Of a DNA stretch of 64,000 nucleotides, positions 12,318 through 25,702 are shown piece after piece. Source of the stretch: Tachypleus tridentatus. Its lineage: Eukaryota > Arthropoda > Merostomata > Xiphosura > Limulidae. Both the position numbers and the translations under genes were made by a program. The notes beneath the pieces are model-generated. The model saw only the letters and a program-made list of their open reading frames with translations, was not told the origin of the DNA and searched no databases. The stretch covers positions 70,919,558-70,983,557 of the forward strand of contig NC_134825.1 in NCBI RefSeq assembly GCF_004210375.1. Direction: 5' to 3'. Each line of letters starts with the position of its first letter. Position 1 is the first letter of the stretch.

Positions 12318-12715
12318 CAGGGTGGCCCGTAAGTCCCTACCCATCCATATGCTATTATGTTATATTCAATTACGCATGTATTATAAATTTGTATCCAGAC
12401 AAATGGATAGGTCGTGGTTCTGTAACATCCCCGGCACCCATGAAATGGCCCTCAAGAAGTCCGGAATTGGCAAGATGTGATAACTCTCTTTGGGGATACA
12501 TAAAGGGCATTGTGTCTAAACAACGTTATAATTCTAATGAAGAGTTGAAGGCAGCTGTTACCGCGGCATTTGGAACAATAACCCCTGCTATGTTGAGGAA
12601 AATGTCTCACATAACATGGCGTCGCATAATATTATGCAGCGAGAATGAGGGACAGCACACAGATACACTGGATACATAAGATATATGGATGGGTAGGGAC
12701 TTACGGGCCACCCTA
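12318..12715 (+). mobile_element. Internally deleted mariner-type element (398 bp)
   Basis: TA target duplications at 12316-12317 and 12716-12717 flank perfect 31-bp inverted repeats, beginning CAGGGTGGCCCGTAAGTCCC at the left and mirrored at 12683-12713. Only the 3' part of a transposase remains inside (12389-12679). The N-terminal half and the first two catalytic Asp blocks are gone. Perfect terminal repeats suggest fairly recent mobility in trans. Confidence 0.9.
12389..12679 (+). pseudogene. C-terminal fragment of mariner-type transposase
   Basis: The open frame contains WPSRSPELARCDNSLWGYIKG. This corresponds to the W-P-x-R-S-P-D-L-x-x-x-D-x-x-L-W-G block that holds the third acidic residue in IS630/Tc1/mariner transposases, followed by NSNEELKAAVTAAFGTITP. 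About 90 residues survive, against roughly 340 for a whole enzyme. It is a remnant carried inside a short element, not a gene. Confidence 0.85.
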
Positions 12716-13118
12716 TAATTTAAAGAACAAGTTCATTGCTCATAGGTTATATGGCACGTCAATCAATATAAATTGTGAGAGATTACTTCGTCAAGCACAA
12801 TAACTTTAGTCCTCACAGGTGTCTGTCTGGTAGATGGTTTTAATCAACCAAGTGTAACTTCGGACTCAATGAAATTGGATGATTTATTCAACAAGTAGAT
12901 CTACGGCAGTTACTAAACCAAACAGATGAACGATAGTGTCGTAGAGGTGAGTACTTAACAAAGATGAAGAAAATAGTCAAACCAAGATACTTATTGTACA
13001 AGAATACACAAATAACACACTTTAGTTTTTAATTTACTTTTTCAACCACAGCACTGCAAATAAACAAACAAAATGCACTTATTACTGGTTCGGTAGCACT
13101 GCTAATGTTATGACATGT

Positions 13119-13393
13119 TTGTTTTGTTTTGAATTTCGCGCAAAGCTACACGAGAATTATTTGCGCTAGCCGTCCCTAATTTAGCAGTGCAAGACTAGAA
13201 GGAAGGCAGATAGTCAACACCACCCACCGCCAACGTTTGGGATACTTTTTTACCAATGAATAGTGGAATTAAACAGTCACATTATAACGCCCCCACGGCT
13301 GAAAGGGCGAGCATTTTGATGTGGCGGGGGATTCAAACCCGCGACCCTCGGATTACGAGTCAAGTGCCTTAACCATCTGGCCATGCCGGACCC
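13119..13393 (-). mobile_element. SINE-A copy with 12-bp target duplication
   Basis: Near full length. The duplication GTTATGACATGT is perfect at 13107-13118 and 13394-13405. The B-box region reads gggattcaaacccgc and the head ends ggccatgccggaccc. Confidence 0.9.
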
Positions 13394-13405
13394 GTTATGA
13401 CATGT

Positions 13406-15435
13406 CAGTAAATGTAAATATAAGTGTTAGAGTTTCTAAGTGTTTATTTTTGCAAGAGAATATTTTATAAAACCACTAAATATCTAGAATTTGTTGAGAT
13501 ATTAAAGATGCTTTAAAAAGATGTCACCGACAGTCCATCTTTACTATTACTTACAATCTTAAATTATATTCGCGAGATTTAGGGTTACTAATTTAAAGTA
13601 ATTAAAATTTATATTAATCATACCGTATAGTAAATATGGCAACTAAAAATTAAGTGAAGTTGTTGATAAAAACTTGAGTTTCGTTTCTCGAGGTCGTTAA
13701 ATAACTTGAGTTGCAACTAGAAAATATGTACATTTATTAGATAAAAGTGAGTTGCAGCTTTACGTCATATAACAATCATTTTATTAACTTTTACTTTCAG
13801 AATCACGAGAAGGAAGGAAACAATTCACTACGAACAACAGGTTACGTATTTTTGTATCGCACTGTAAATCATGACAAACCTTCAATAAAATTAACATCTT
13901 TTACAACCCATTTTTGTTAGCGCAGCAACAACAAAATGTGACAGTTCACAACGACCAATAAAACAATGATAATTATTATTTTATGGTCACGATAAAGAAG
14001 GCAGCACACACACAATTCACCCACATATAATCTTACTTAAAACTCAAAGTAAGTACTATATTGTTGTATTTACCTTATAAAACTATGGCATGTGTAGAAC
14101 TTGAACAGATAAAACGCTTTTGTTTAAATAAGTGAAGCGGACTGTGTATTCTTCTGAAAGAATAAATATAATTACTTATTCTATTACTTACCACATGACA
14201 ACGTTCAACGGATCGTGAAATGTACGTATGTCAACAGACAACAAACGAAAACATTAATTGAATAACGAACTACGTTAGTTTTAATAACAGTTATTGATAT
14301 GACAAAATTACGGAATACACACAAATTAGCTTTGACATAATAAAGACTGGAACTGTCCTAACATTTTCCAGTTCAATAATCAGAACCTGCGGTGATGGTA
14401 AGAAAATGAAAAACAGTGACCATGATTCATCCTCCATTAGTAACTTCCAACAATAACCTTCACTGGTGTCCCCCTGACCTACATACTGTATCCATTCACA
14501 CACACCCCTCAGGGTATTATGGTCGATAATACCGATTACAACTCTTCAACCTTGTGAAATTAGTGCCAATCATAGCACTGTTGCCAATAATAAAATGTTT
14601 CTCTCCGGCTACACGTACTATTGAAATACGGATACCACTAATAGTCACAATGGAGTAGAAAGATGACAGTGAGAACATACTTGTGTGTAGCTGGCTGAAT
14701 TTAGTTGTTTACGAAAAATGAATACACGACGTACGATAATCTTTAATTCTAACACAACTGTAACAACACCATGTATAATATACATTTTTTTACACTGAAA
14801 GAAAACGACTTTACGTGAGCGACTGATCTTCGACAATAACCGGCATGAGTTCCTACATTAGGGATAAAGTAAATATTGTTTTTAAGGCCCAGATTTATAA
14901 CTAGGTGTTACCTGATTCCAGAGGATAGTGCCCCATGAACCTATTCCTCCATCACACACACTTTTTTTTTTTTTTAGTACTTGAAGTTAAAATATCGTGT
15001 TTTTCCCATTTAAAAATCGGGCTATACCTCTGTTATGTGCCGATTTGTGGCATGAAAACTAAGCAGCAGCAAATACACAGAAGACCCCTAAAGTTAATAT
15101 TTTTAGATGTTTGTGTTGCTCCATAAAACAGTCAATTTTCTTGATGTTTAAAATTTGACGTCTACGCTGTTAATCAGACCTCAATATCTGTTCCACTGAG
15201 CTCTTCAGTTAGAGAACTCTGAAAACGAAACTGTTTGTCAAGATTGTTCAAAACTGTCGTGGAATTAGATCTCCGATTTTGGCTAACGAAGTAGTTTTTG
15301 TTTTTAAATAATGGTTAGCATCATTGTACAATAGTAAAACTGATATCTTATGTATCTATAGATTCTAGAGTTAGGTACTTGCTTTGTTAGAAGTATTTAC
15401 ATAAGGTATACAAATAGTATTTTTCCAAATATACC
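13406..15435. other. Non-coding stretch without recognised features
   Basis: AT-rich. Short open frames at 14291-14503, 14645-14836 and 14935-15126 show no domain and no convincing splice sites. Confidence 0.5.
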
Positions 15436-15590
15436 TCAAGACAGTTGGTATAGGTATTAAAACTTTTGTTAAAATAAAGTAGAGAACAACGTTTCGACCT
15501 TCTTGGATCGTCTTCAGGTTAACAAAGTCTCGCAAACTTTATTTTAATAAAAGTTTTAATACCCATACCAGCAGTCTTGAGATACATTTT
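15436..15590. repeat. Foldback repeat with conserved GGTCGAAACGTTGTTC core
   Basis: Arms of about 48 bp (ggtattaaaacttttgtt..aataaag, and its mirror ctttattttaa..aaagttttaatacc) flank a roughly 60-bp loop. On the minus strand the loop reads CCTGAAGACGATCCAAGAAG followed by GTCGAAACGTTGTTC. The same AAGGTCGAAACGTTGTTC occurs at 48090-48107. It is probably a terminal piece of a dispersed retroelement family. Confidence 0.6.
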
Positions 15591-15921
15591 TACCTCAAGT
15601 GGGTTTCTTGTCATCAAGAATTTTTTGTTCAGTTTTGTTATAAAGTATTAGACACAGAAAGCCGTTTGCTAAAATAACTCTACACTTAACATTTAAATTT
15701 TCTCCATAACTATTGCTTGTTTAAAGTGTACGACTTGTATCAAACAAATTCATCTGCAAACGACTTTCCAATACGAATTCGATAACCCTCAGTTTTAGAT
15801 TGCGGCTTTAAACACCACAGTTCTCTTTCATCGAATTTTGACAAATTATTCTAACAATGTTTAAGTTGGAAAACAGATGTTTTTCAAATGTTATACCTAT
15901 ACATATAATTCTTATAAGATC

Positions 15922-16010
15922 GTTTGTTTGTGTGCTTTTCTTATAGCAAAGCCACATCGGGCTATCTGCTGAGCCCAGAGAGGAAAATCGAACCCCTGAT
16001 TTTAGAGTTG
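15922..16010 (-). mobile_element. SINE-B fragment
   Basis: Carries CTTATAGCAAAGCCACATCG, GGGCTATCTGCTGAGCCC, and aaatcgaacccctgattttag. The head beyond the B box is missing. Confidence 0.8.
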
Positions 16011-19000
16011 GTTATACGAGCGACTCTTATGAATGCATGTTGTTAATTTCTGTGTACATGCGTTGTTCAAATTGAACAAAACCTTTTTACTGCTGCAAAT
16101 TCTTAAATTATAATTTTCATATAATGATTGTCTATCAAAGTTATTAGAAATTAAGTTTAAGAGTATTATTTGTTTCATGCTAATAAAAAAAAAACGTTAT
16201 ATTTTACAGAAAGCGAAGGTGTAATCAGCATGTTTGAACACGTTTTTATTTGAGTTTCGAATAGTTTTGTTGTGTAGTTTTTCAAACATTTTGTTTGTTA
16301 ATTCAATGTCTTGTTTAATACTGAGAAACATGGACGGCTAACTAAAACTTTTGAGGTGTGTGCGTTATAAAATTGAATAAATGAATAGTGTTACCGAAAT
16401 CATATTTTACAATTTATTCATTCAGAAAACTACGGCTACATGAAAAAGAGACCAAGGTGGAACGTATTTAAAACTAGGAAGGTGAACTAGTTTATAATTT
16501 GGGGGAGCTTAGTTGAGCTATTTATTGTCAGTTTGAAAGTATCTAAGCCAAAACATACAAGTGGAATTGAGATTCCAACAACTATTTTGTTCTAGTGTTC
16601 TCATACACTAGATAGACTTCATAGTTCTGAAGATAGATAACAATTAATTAAGAATGGCGTTAGCTATAAATGTAACATTATAACTACTAGATTAAAAGTT
16701 AAAAAGAAAATTATGAATATACAACAGGAAACCAACAATAACAGTGTTTAAAACTGCTTTGAAAAACAATGACAAGTTAATTACATATGAAAACACGACG
16801 CGTATCTAATGCCAAACACTGGAGAAAGCGATATGTTTTAAAGGCCAAAACCGCCACTTAGAAACTGAGATTAATGTGCTATGAATTTTTGTAAGTGTCC
16901 ATTCGTTACTAAGTGCTCAAGTCACGTGTTTTATAAATGACTAGTATTTAAATAACACCGAGTGTCACAGAGATGACACTGTCATTATTATGGTCTTTCT
17001 TAAAATTCAAAACGCATAATGAAAATACAACTGGTAGATGTGATTGAAAAAACACAACATACCGATGTTACACGTTCATTACACATTGTAGAAAATTATA
17101 TACTTCTTTCCTATAACGAAAACTGTCTGAAGAAAATATATTTCATTTAATAACTACACTTAATATAGTTAGCACGACAAACAAGAGGGCAATGAATTGT
17201 TATAAATTGTGAGTTTGAGAAGAACAAAAGTCTACAGATGAAAATATGTTAGCCAACAAATTATATACTCATAACCTACTCGAGTAACAGGCTTAGATTG
17301 TGGTTTTAAGTGTGTAAATAAATTGATTAACTAAAAGTAGATTATCGAAAAGACTATGTTGTTACATTTACCGCCAAAATGAAGGTGTGTTAACTAAAAC
17401 TACATCGGCTAACAGGTTCTATTACATCATACATGCCACGAGAACTTTCTAGATTAAAATGTTTAATCAAGTATAGCTAGCCAACAGGTTCTTCAAAACC
17501 ACATCCATATCAAAGTAACAGAGACAAGGTTTACACGCAAAATTAAAAAAAACAAACCAGAGCATTTATGGTTCCTTATAGAATGTTGAATAGGTTCATC
17601 TGTGATGCTGTAATAGTAGCTGAAGGACTACAACCTGGCATCCTTTAGCTGAACTGTAGGAATATTAGTCTTCCAACAGCGTTGTCGAAATAAATTCGTA
17701 TAACACGTTCTTCCCGTACAAGAAGGCCTTTTATTACACTTTCACAGGACATGAAACCTTACAAGATCCTATGTTACTCAGGTGAGAAACCTTACAAATA
17801 CTCTACATACTGCTTCCTCTTTGTTATAGCAAGAGTCACATGAGGGTCAAGGTAGAAGCACGTTCTGAAACACGTACATTCTAAAGAGAAATAATATCCG
17901 TGACCATTCTGAACACTCACTATAAAATATAACCATTGTTTTAATATATTTTACAATGTTCACTTTCCAACGAAGGCGTGAACAGTTTTATAACTTGCTG
18001 TAATAGTGACAACACCAAGAAAACCTTGAAACGTTCTATGGTCAGTAAACTGTTTTCATTTCAACAAAGACCTTTATTATGCGCTCAAAACACCCAATAC
18101 AACATCCACATTCCAGCAAAATCTGGTGATTTCCCATCTATAAAATGTTTAATCTTGTACAAATTGTTGTTACATGTACACGATCAACAATGATAACAAT
18201 AAATATTGTTCAAAAATGAAATATGAAACTGTGCCAATAAACTAGTTTCTTTCAATTATTTCTTTGTCACCATCGTTTTAAGAACATTTTGCAATACTTG
18301 GTGTTGCCTTGGTCAAGTAAGTTTACGTTAAGGTAAACAGAAGCCGTTCTTAAGGTAATATTTTCACGGTAGACGTACTGTTAAAAGGTAAAACACAACA
18401 AAACCAACATAAAACAGGTTATCAGCAGCATTTAGTTTCTTTCTTATTGAAAAATATAAAATGATTACAGTTACGGTTTCAAACGACTAATATATTCGTC
18501 ATCTTAATTACAGTAATAGTTGAGTTTTGCGTGTCCGAAATATTTCTCCACTGTTGTAAAGAAAATTTTAAAATATAGAACGTTTTTGGAGGGGGTGAAT
18601 AATTAACCATTAACGAGAAGTTTAACACAATTACATGGATATATTTTTTCAAAATATTTTTGATATTCTTAACAGTTTATCATGTTAACAGCACTACAAT
18701 ATAAATACAATTATCATATTCAATCGACCTCTTTACAAAATAATTATTGAAGAAGCTTAAAAAAACAATATTGAAACTGTCAAATTTAGGCATCTGAATC
18801 GTTTATAACACTTTTTGTAAACTTTCAGACTTTGTAGTGCATGCTGTGGAGATTTACACATTTTGATAATAAAGCTAGAAAAAGAAAAAATGAACGATTT
18901 TTACACTCCAGAGAATTCTACGAGAACTTTTATTTAAAGTTTCACCTTTGTGGCTTCGTTGGAGCTAGAAGATGAAACTGTTTGATTACATATTGGTGGA

Positions 19001-22000
19001 ATTTATATTATTGTACTATCTTGTTCTCACCACGTGAACCTGTATTATTGGATTTGAAGAATATGTAGCATTGTTGCTTATACGCTATTATTCTGAATTA
19101 TTCAGCAGACAAGCTGTTTTAATATACTGGAAATATCGTATTTAAAGTTAAACACATTAATAAATAACGTAACGCTAATAACTGATACAGAGTTTTGACC
19201 TATACTTTGTGCAGTTCCAGCCGACACTACGAACTCAGGCACTTACTTAACGATAAATCACGCCCTCCATGAGAGACAGTTTTATGTGTTAGAATAGACT
19301 GTACATACGTTTTGTTGTTGTTGTTGTTTTTTTAATAGGTCTGTACGAAGGGTAACTCTTATTAGCTCGGTATTTGTCTGCAATTGTTATTTGGCATGAG
19401 GGTTCGAGACCCGTCAAAGATTTTATTTTCACCGACAAAAATATCACTACAGTGACAATACCTTCGTGGATGTCCCTGTCTCTGGTGTTATGGCCATCTG
19501 TCTCGAAGGGTTAGCAACATGCCCCTAGCAACGTGGTCTCTGGTTCTACTTAGTGATATTATGACGTCATCGTCACTGATAATACAATTCTCAAACCTTT
19601 CGTCCCTCCCTTCTCCAGAGGTCGACACACGCATCTTCTGGCGGCAGGTAACTTCTGCATCTGAAGAGCTACTCCTAACTATTAATATATGTACGTATAT
19701 ATGTAATATGTGTATACCTTTTGCTACTTGTAAATGGAACTGTTGTTCGACATATTTTGGCAACAACCAAGAATCCAAACAGCTTCATTATAAGTACTTA
19801 AAATATTAAACTTCAAGCTCAAGTTAGCAAGTTTGTGTTTCAGAATGTTTATATACCAGATCATATAAAGACCTATCTGCCCATGGTTGTCTTTGATTTT
19901 GAGCTGATAGTCTAAAGGGAAGAAAATTTCTTTGTGATCAGACTTTTGAAACTGGTGCTGGGGACCCGTCGTCTTCGCAACTAGATGGTTTATGGAAAAC
20001 ATTAAGGAAAGAGTGGCGATCTTTCGACATGACAGTTTTACGACGAAGATTTTTGCAATGGAAATAATACAGTAGGGTTATTGTCAAGATGCACGACCGC
20101 CAGGCAGAACATAGCCTGACGGGGCGACATGGTTTGTAGCGACATAATGAGGCTCTAAAATCTTACTCAAATCCTCTATCTTTGTCAAATAATAACGTAA
20201 AATCAATGCATACTTGATTAAGATTCCTTATATTAGCATTTAATTTTACAATTTTTTTCGGAAGAGGAGAGAAGAAAAAACATCCCCAGACCCTTTAAAA
20301 AAATATGGCAATACTAGCATACAGGATAAAAAGTTTTGAGCCTTATAAACAAACATGCAAACAGGTAAATGGGATAGCCTTATAATGTACAAATATATAA
20401 AAGATAAGCAAGGAAAGATATTTTCTCAAAAACCTAGTCGACATAAAACTAATAATTCCGTAGACAGCATCCAGAACAACTTAAACAAATGTGTATTAAA
20501 TCATAACGACCACATGAGTAATAGAAGTTTTCCGTTTTGTAGGTTTTTTTTTGCTTTTTAAGGAGAATTTTTAACGAAGTTTTATTCTCCTTTCTTTGGA
20601 AGGAGAAATTAAGTTATAATATGAACACTAAATTCTACTCAAAATCTGAAGATTTTACATAAATTACTTCTATGTAGATTTCGAAAGAATGCGCTTTAAA
20701 CAAATTATAGATCTGTAACAAAATAAATAATTATGGACTCAAGTGAAAGAGCTAAACAATGAGAGTGTCTTTCAGGCTTAATATGTTCTGCTTAAAACAA
20801 CACATTTTAATTTTCGTAAAAACTTCGGTAGTCTTTTTTTGAGGTCGGAAAATAATCACATAGAAGATAGTTGCAGGTGTTGGTTAATTCCACAGCCACT
20901 GAGAGCCAAGGTCGACGTCAGTGCTTATGTAAACCTGCGGCAACAGGGTTCTCCAAGCCACCGGGACATTACGATTTCACTTAAGCCTTACGGTATATTT
21001 AATATAAAATATTTCTACCAAGATTATTTTTAACTTGTTTCATTAACCGAGTAGACAAAAGGTAATTAACTTAATTTTAATCTGCATCGAAAAACATTTA
21101 AACAAGGTATGGAATAATACTATGTTTCTTTCAAACCTGAACTGTTGTTGCAAGTCATGTTATTGCCGGTGAAAGCCAATTACGTCACACATCGTGCGAA
21201 TGGTTGCACGTTCGAGAGCCATCTCCAAACAAAGCGTACGAGCTTTTCATGATGGGAAAAAACTATTGTAAAAAAGCTGTCAAGTGATTCGCAAAGTGAT
21301 AAATGTAAGTAACCCAACAAGGAATTACTTATGCAAAGAACCTCGCAAGGTGAAAAATAATTATATTAGACAATGATTATTTAAATTAAGACTTATTCAC
21401 ATAGCTGGCTAATTAAATACAATACTCTACAGTAAAAAAAAAAAAAGAAAACGAGGGGGGAATAAGAGGAATCCCCTCAACGACAGCACCAACAGCTGGC
21501 TGTGAAATGTGACGACCAGAACAAGTCAATGAATTAATAAAGATAATAACAAGATACAAAATCTCATCATCTGGGTTACCGCTAAAATAACAACTGAACA
21601 GAAATAATTTCTTAAACATGGACTTGTAGAAGTTGAAAGGCGCTATTTTTACGCCCAACAATCTTTAGAGAACAAGTTCTTCGTATAATTAAATCCATTA
21701 TAACAATTCGCAATGTTATATATTTTTTTTTTTTTGTAGGTTGTTTGACAAGAAAGTTTAACGTATCTTACAAGAAAAACAATCCATATATAAAGTTGCT
21801 TGTGATGTGGAGAAAGCTAGATATCTGGTTATGTATCGTAGACATTGAAGCTTTAACTTTAATCAATATTAAAAGGCAGCATATAATGTGTTTGTGATAC
21901 AATAATTACAATAAATATGAACTACTCAGCGGAGACTGACACACGGGCTAGTACTCAAATTCTATTTGACAGTGCCCCAAATTCCCAGTTATCGTCTTCA

Positions 22001-25000
22001 AATTTCAGAATAGAAAACAATGGTCGATAATATAGAGAAACACTGAAAATTCCCGCGCCTATGGACCAAAGTTGGGGATCTTCTAACCACCTAGCAACAC
22101 CATGTTTGTCAGAAACTCAGATTTTTGCAAAATTTTAATAGGTTACATCGGCTCTAGAAACGGAAACATTTCGCTTTAAATTAGCTGACGGTAAGTTTGA
22201 CGTTACATTTGTCCACGAAGGCCACTCTACACCCACAGGCGGTTGTAACAACTTCCATGTTAAATATTACTACGATTTATTTTAAGATCAGTTATCCATT
22301 CACTGGATTTTGTAAAAACCAGTATCTTGTCGTTTAACTAATAAAAATATCTAGATTCTAAGACACATTAACTTCAGTAACAGCATGTATAAATTGACTA
22401 AAGTAAAAGTAAGCCACCTTAGATAAACACATACAAATAAATGTTGGTAACAAAGTCCAAGTACAAAATAATGTTTAACTAAATTTAGGCCATCTTACAC
22501 TTACACAGAATCACCAAGTGAATGTATAGAAGTCATTCGCTTTTCAGTATTTCTGTAGTTAATTTACAAGAATAAATAAATTATTCTCGCAACGTATAAA
22601 GTTGCCGAATAAGTTTATAAATGACGTAATAGTTCTGGGATTTAAGTCATTCTGAGTGTAAACAACTATATTTGTCCGTATATTATGGCCTTTTGTGTAT
22701 TGTCAAAACCGATAACAAAATTCAGCTTGTATGATTATACGATTTAAAATGTTTGTATAGCTCACAAACCAACCTCCACTAACAATACAACATCTTTTGG
22801 TTTCGGGCTACGAAGATATAACAACTGTAAACACATAATAACACAGAATTATTTTTTTTCCGCTATATAATTCAAGCGTTTCTGTTATTTCTTATAGATA
22901 ATATAGAGCAGTCGAATATACAGTTCGTACTTATATAAAATTAAATTATTCTGTTGGAGATAATTTACAGTTAATACACGTGTTAATATCACTATTAATA
23001 TTTCGGGTCAGAAGTTCCTTATGTATCAGAGGCTTACGAGGTTTTCTCCAAGTAGTTAGGCAACATTTATGATGTGAGCTTAACGGAAACATCTTGTTTG
23101 AAGATTTCAGTTATTATTTACAACGATAAAATATAGATGTACAGCCCTTAACCCGATGAATTCAGTATACACTGTGGGAAAAACGTAGTTGTATTTGTAA
23201 AAATATTACAGTTCATTTAGAAAACATTTCCATTGAAGAACACACAGTTGTGGTTGAACAAAACGCGTGGCATAATAAACACTAAGCCTATGTGGCTAGC
23301 AAACAAATACAATAACAAATAAAAACATAGTTATAAATATTCTGGAGATTTTAGGACTTACATTTAATTTGAAATGATGAATCTGACCCATGTTGAATTG
23401 CAATGTTATTAGTAAATTTGAAACTTTCTTTTTCTAATATTTTGAAATACAAGTGAAATGTACTTACCTTCACTTACCTATTTTTGGAGGTGGTGCAATA
23501 AAATGTGTATTTATTTTGTTGATTCTTACTTATAAACGATCCACAAATGAGACTAAAACACTCGCAAACCGAAAATGTTGAGGCATTTTCGTAAGAAAAA
23601 TAAATCGCGTCAAAAGGCAAGACAAAGTCATACCATTCGTCTAGGAAAATTTAGAGTGTCTCGAAACTACATGAAGGGATTCAGTAGGAAACTTCAAGTT
23701 GGTTGGCCGCTAGTTTATGCGATGGGTAACACTTACTTCCACCGGATAAGCATATCATACCTATTAATTGTTTCGCAATAACCCTAATATTTAAACCATG
23801 GAAAAGAACTGTAGACGTAACACCAGTCACGTCAAGGTTGGTCGGTAAACACACCTTAATAGACTCATCTGAAAAGAAACGAACGAACCAGAGCGAATCT
23901 TTAAGCGCGGTTGCTTTACTCACTGCGGTTAATGATTTTTAAAACAGTCGGTTAAGTTATGTGCAGAATCACTAAACTAACATGACACGAGATTTTCTTC
24001 TTCAGTTTGATGTTATACAGTACACATCACGGGACAATTCTCTCTACTGAATTCATACATGCTACAGGTTGGTAGCGTTCTCACCAGAAACTACTGGAAC
24101 AGGGACACCGCCCCTCACGTTCCTACTTTATTGTTACGATTTTTTCGTCTCAAATAGTTTTAATTGCCCCAGTGCGTAGTTTTGTCTTCAGAATCTCAGT
24201 TTTATTTCAACATCAAGACAATTAGTCTTAGAAAAGCCCAAGGCAAAGCAACGGAGTTAACAGTGAAACTTCCTAAAAGTAGGAACAACCAATGTTTGCC
24301 TTAGAGCCCATCCAACGTGTCAAGCATAAATCACGTGCTTGCAACTTGAGCACGTGTTAAATACACTCTCTACTACTGCTTACGCCATTCGTGTCGTAGA
24401 GCGGCGCTGACTTGCGTAGCTCCGATGGAATGTATATTAAACCCTCTTGATATGATTAATTTATCAAGTTATGTCCACTCATTAAACTAATGATAAAAAA
24501 AACAACAATAATCTGCGAACCTTGTGTATAATCGAACACACCCTTGAAAACAAAGAAACAGATAAACGTATTAGATTCAATTATACATCATTATTTTAAA
24601 TGCGGATAGAACCCATGTTAAGTTGCTCAATAAAATCTTATTGGCTGTGGTTTTTACATTTCTCTAAATTTGTCTCCACACCTAACCTTAATTGGACTTG
24701 CGACATAACTTCCTGGTATGTAGGCCTCGTTCGTGACAGCCCACACACCTTTTGAACGCGATCTTTCTCCAGGAAACTTTACCCACGCAATTTCGCAGGT
24801 GATAGTTTTAATACTTGCAGCGAATATTTCGTTATTTCCAGCACAGCACAGTGAATGTATTGTTAAGTAAACCTGTGTTAAAAATGGAAATTTCGTTAAC
24901 AGAAATATTATTACAGAATAACTTTTATACATTCGATGGTTTATAAATACTATAACAATGCTTTTAGCCAAAGTGTTCGAGTAAAATACAGTAGATAATT

Positions 25001-25454
25001 ATATATGAAAATTATGAACATGTAATTCGTATATATAATGTCGGATATTAAGTAAAACTGACACTGAATGAAAACGTTTACTCATAGATCTTGGCTGTTA
25101 AAATGTGAAAGATAATAGTTCGTGAGTTTCTTTTTTAGGGTTACGCTACAACGCATGCTCGCAACATTGTTGAGCATTCAGAAACAAAATGGCACATAGA
25201 TAAACGAGATGTGAAGCTTAAAATAAGTATTAGCTTTACAAGAATTTTGTTAATGGCTGATCTATGAAGAGGTTGAATCGAACATTGAGATTTCTAGAAT
25301 TATTTGACAAAACAAATATAAATGGCACTATATATAACAAGCCCTACACAGACTAGATCGGCTTAGGAACATGTTTTTTATCATATTTTCTTTATACTTT
25401 TTCAGGTTAGCGGTGAACCTGAAAGTCACTATTTCGTCAATTATTAAATAATAT
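16011..25454. other. Long stretch with no recognised element except one exon candidate
   Basis: About 9.4 kb of AT-rich sequence. A weak motif resembling GCTAACAGGTTCT recurs around 17280-17490. The segment 19480-19680 is richer in GC and CG dinucleotides but has no clear gene. A candidate exon at 24687-24872 is listed separately. No SINE or transposon was recognised, which is unusual for this window. Confidence 0.45.
24687..24872 (-). CDS. Candidate internal exon, unrecognised protein
   Basis: On the minus strand the acceptor tttttaacacag precedes GTTTACTTAACA. The frame stays open for exactly 62 codons to AAG|GTTAGG, a moderate donor, so both ends would be phase 0. The predicted peptide includes SLCCAGNNEIFAAS and WVKFPGERSRSKGVWA. 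I do not recognise a family. The base composition is more balanced than in the flanks. It could belong to an unknown gene or be a chance open frame. Confidence 0.3.
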
Positions 25455-25462
25455 GTTTATGC

Positions 25463-25702
25463 TTGGTTTGTTTTGTTGTTTTTTTTTATTTCGCGCAAAG
25501 CTACACGAGGGCTATCTGCGCTAGCCGTCCCTAATTTAGCAGTGTAAGGCTAGAGGGAAGGCAGCTAGTCATCACCACCCACCGCCAAATCCTGGGCTAC
25601 TCTTTTATCAACGAATAGTGGGATTGACCGTAACATTATAATGCCCCCACGGCTGAAAGGGTGAGCATGTTTAGTGTGACGGGGATTCGAACCCGCGACC
25701 AA
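25463..25702 (-). mobile_element. SINE-A copy, truncated in tRNA head
   Basis: Tail, body and B-box region (cggggattcgaacccgcgacc) are present, and the A-box end is missing. The direct repeat GTTTATGC at 25455-25462 and 25703-25710 shows that the element was 5'-truncated when it inserted. Confidence 0.9.

Noticed and set aside
19488..19778. Pair of overlapping 96-codon open frames on opposite strands in a CG-richer patch
   Set aside because: Antisense frames of equal length point to chance. No domain was seen on either strand.
23575..23781. Basic open frame MLRHFRKKNKSRQKARQSHT
   Set aside because: An unusually Lys/Arg-rich start invites a nuclear-protein reading, but there is no domain, the frame is short, and an antisense frame overlaps it.
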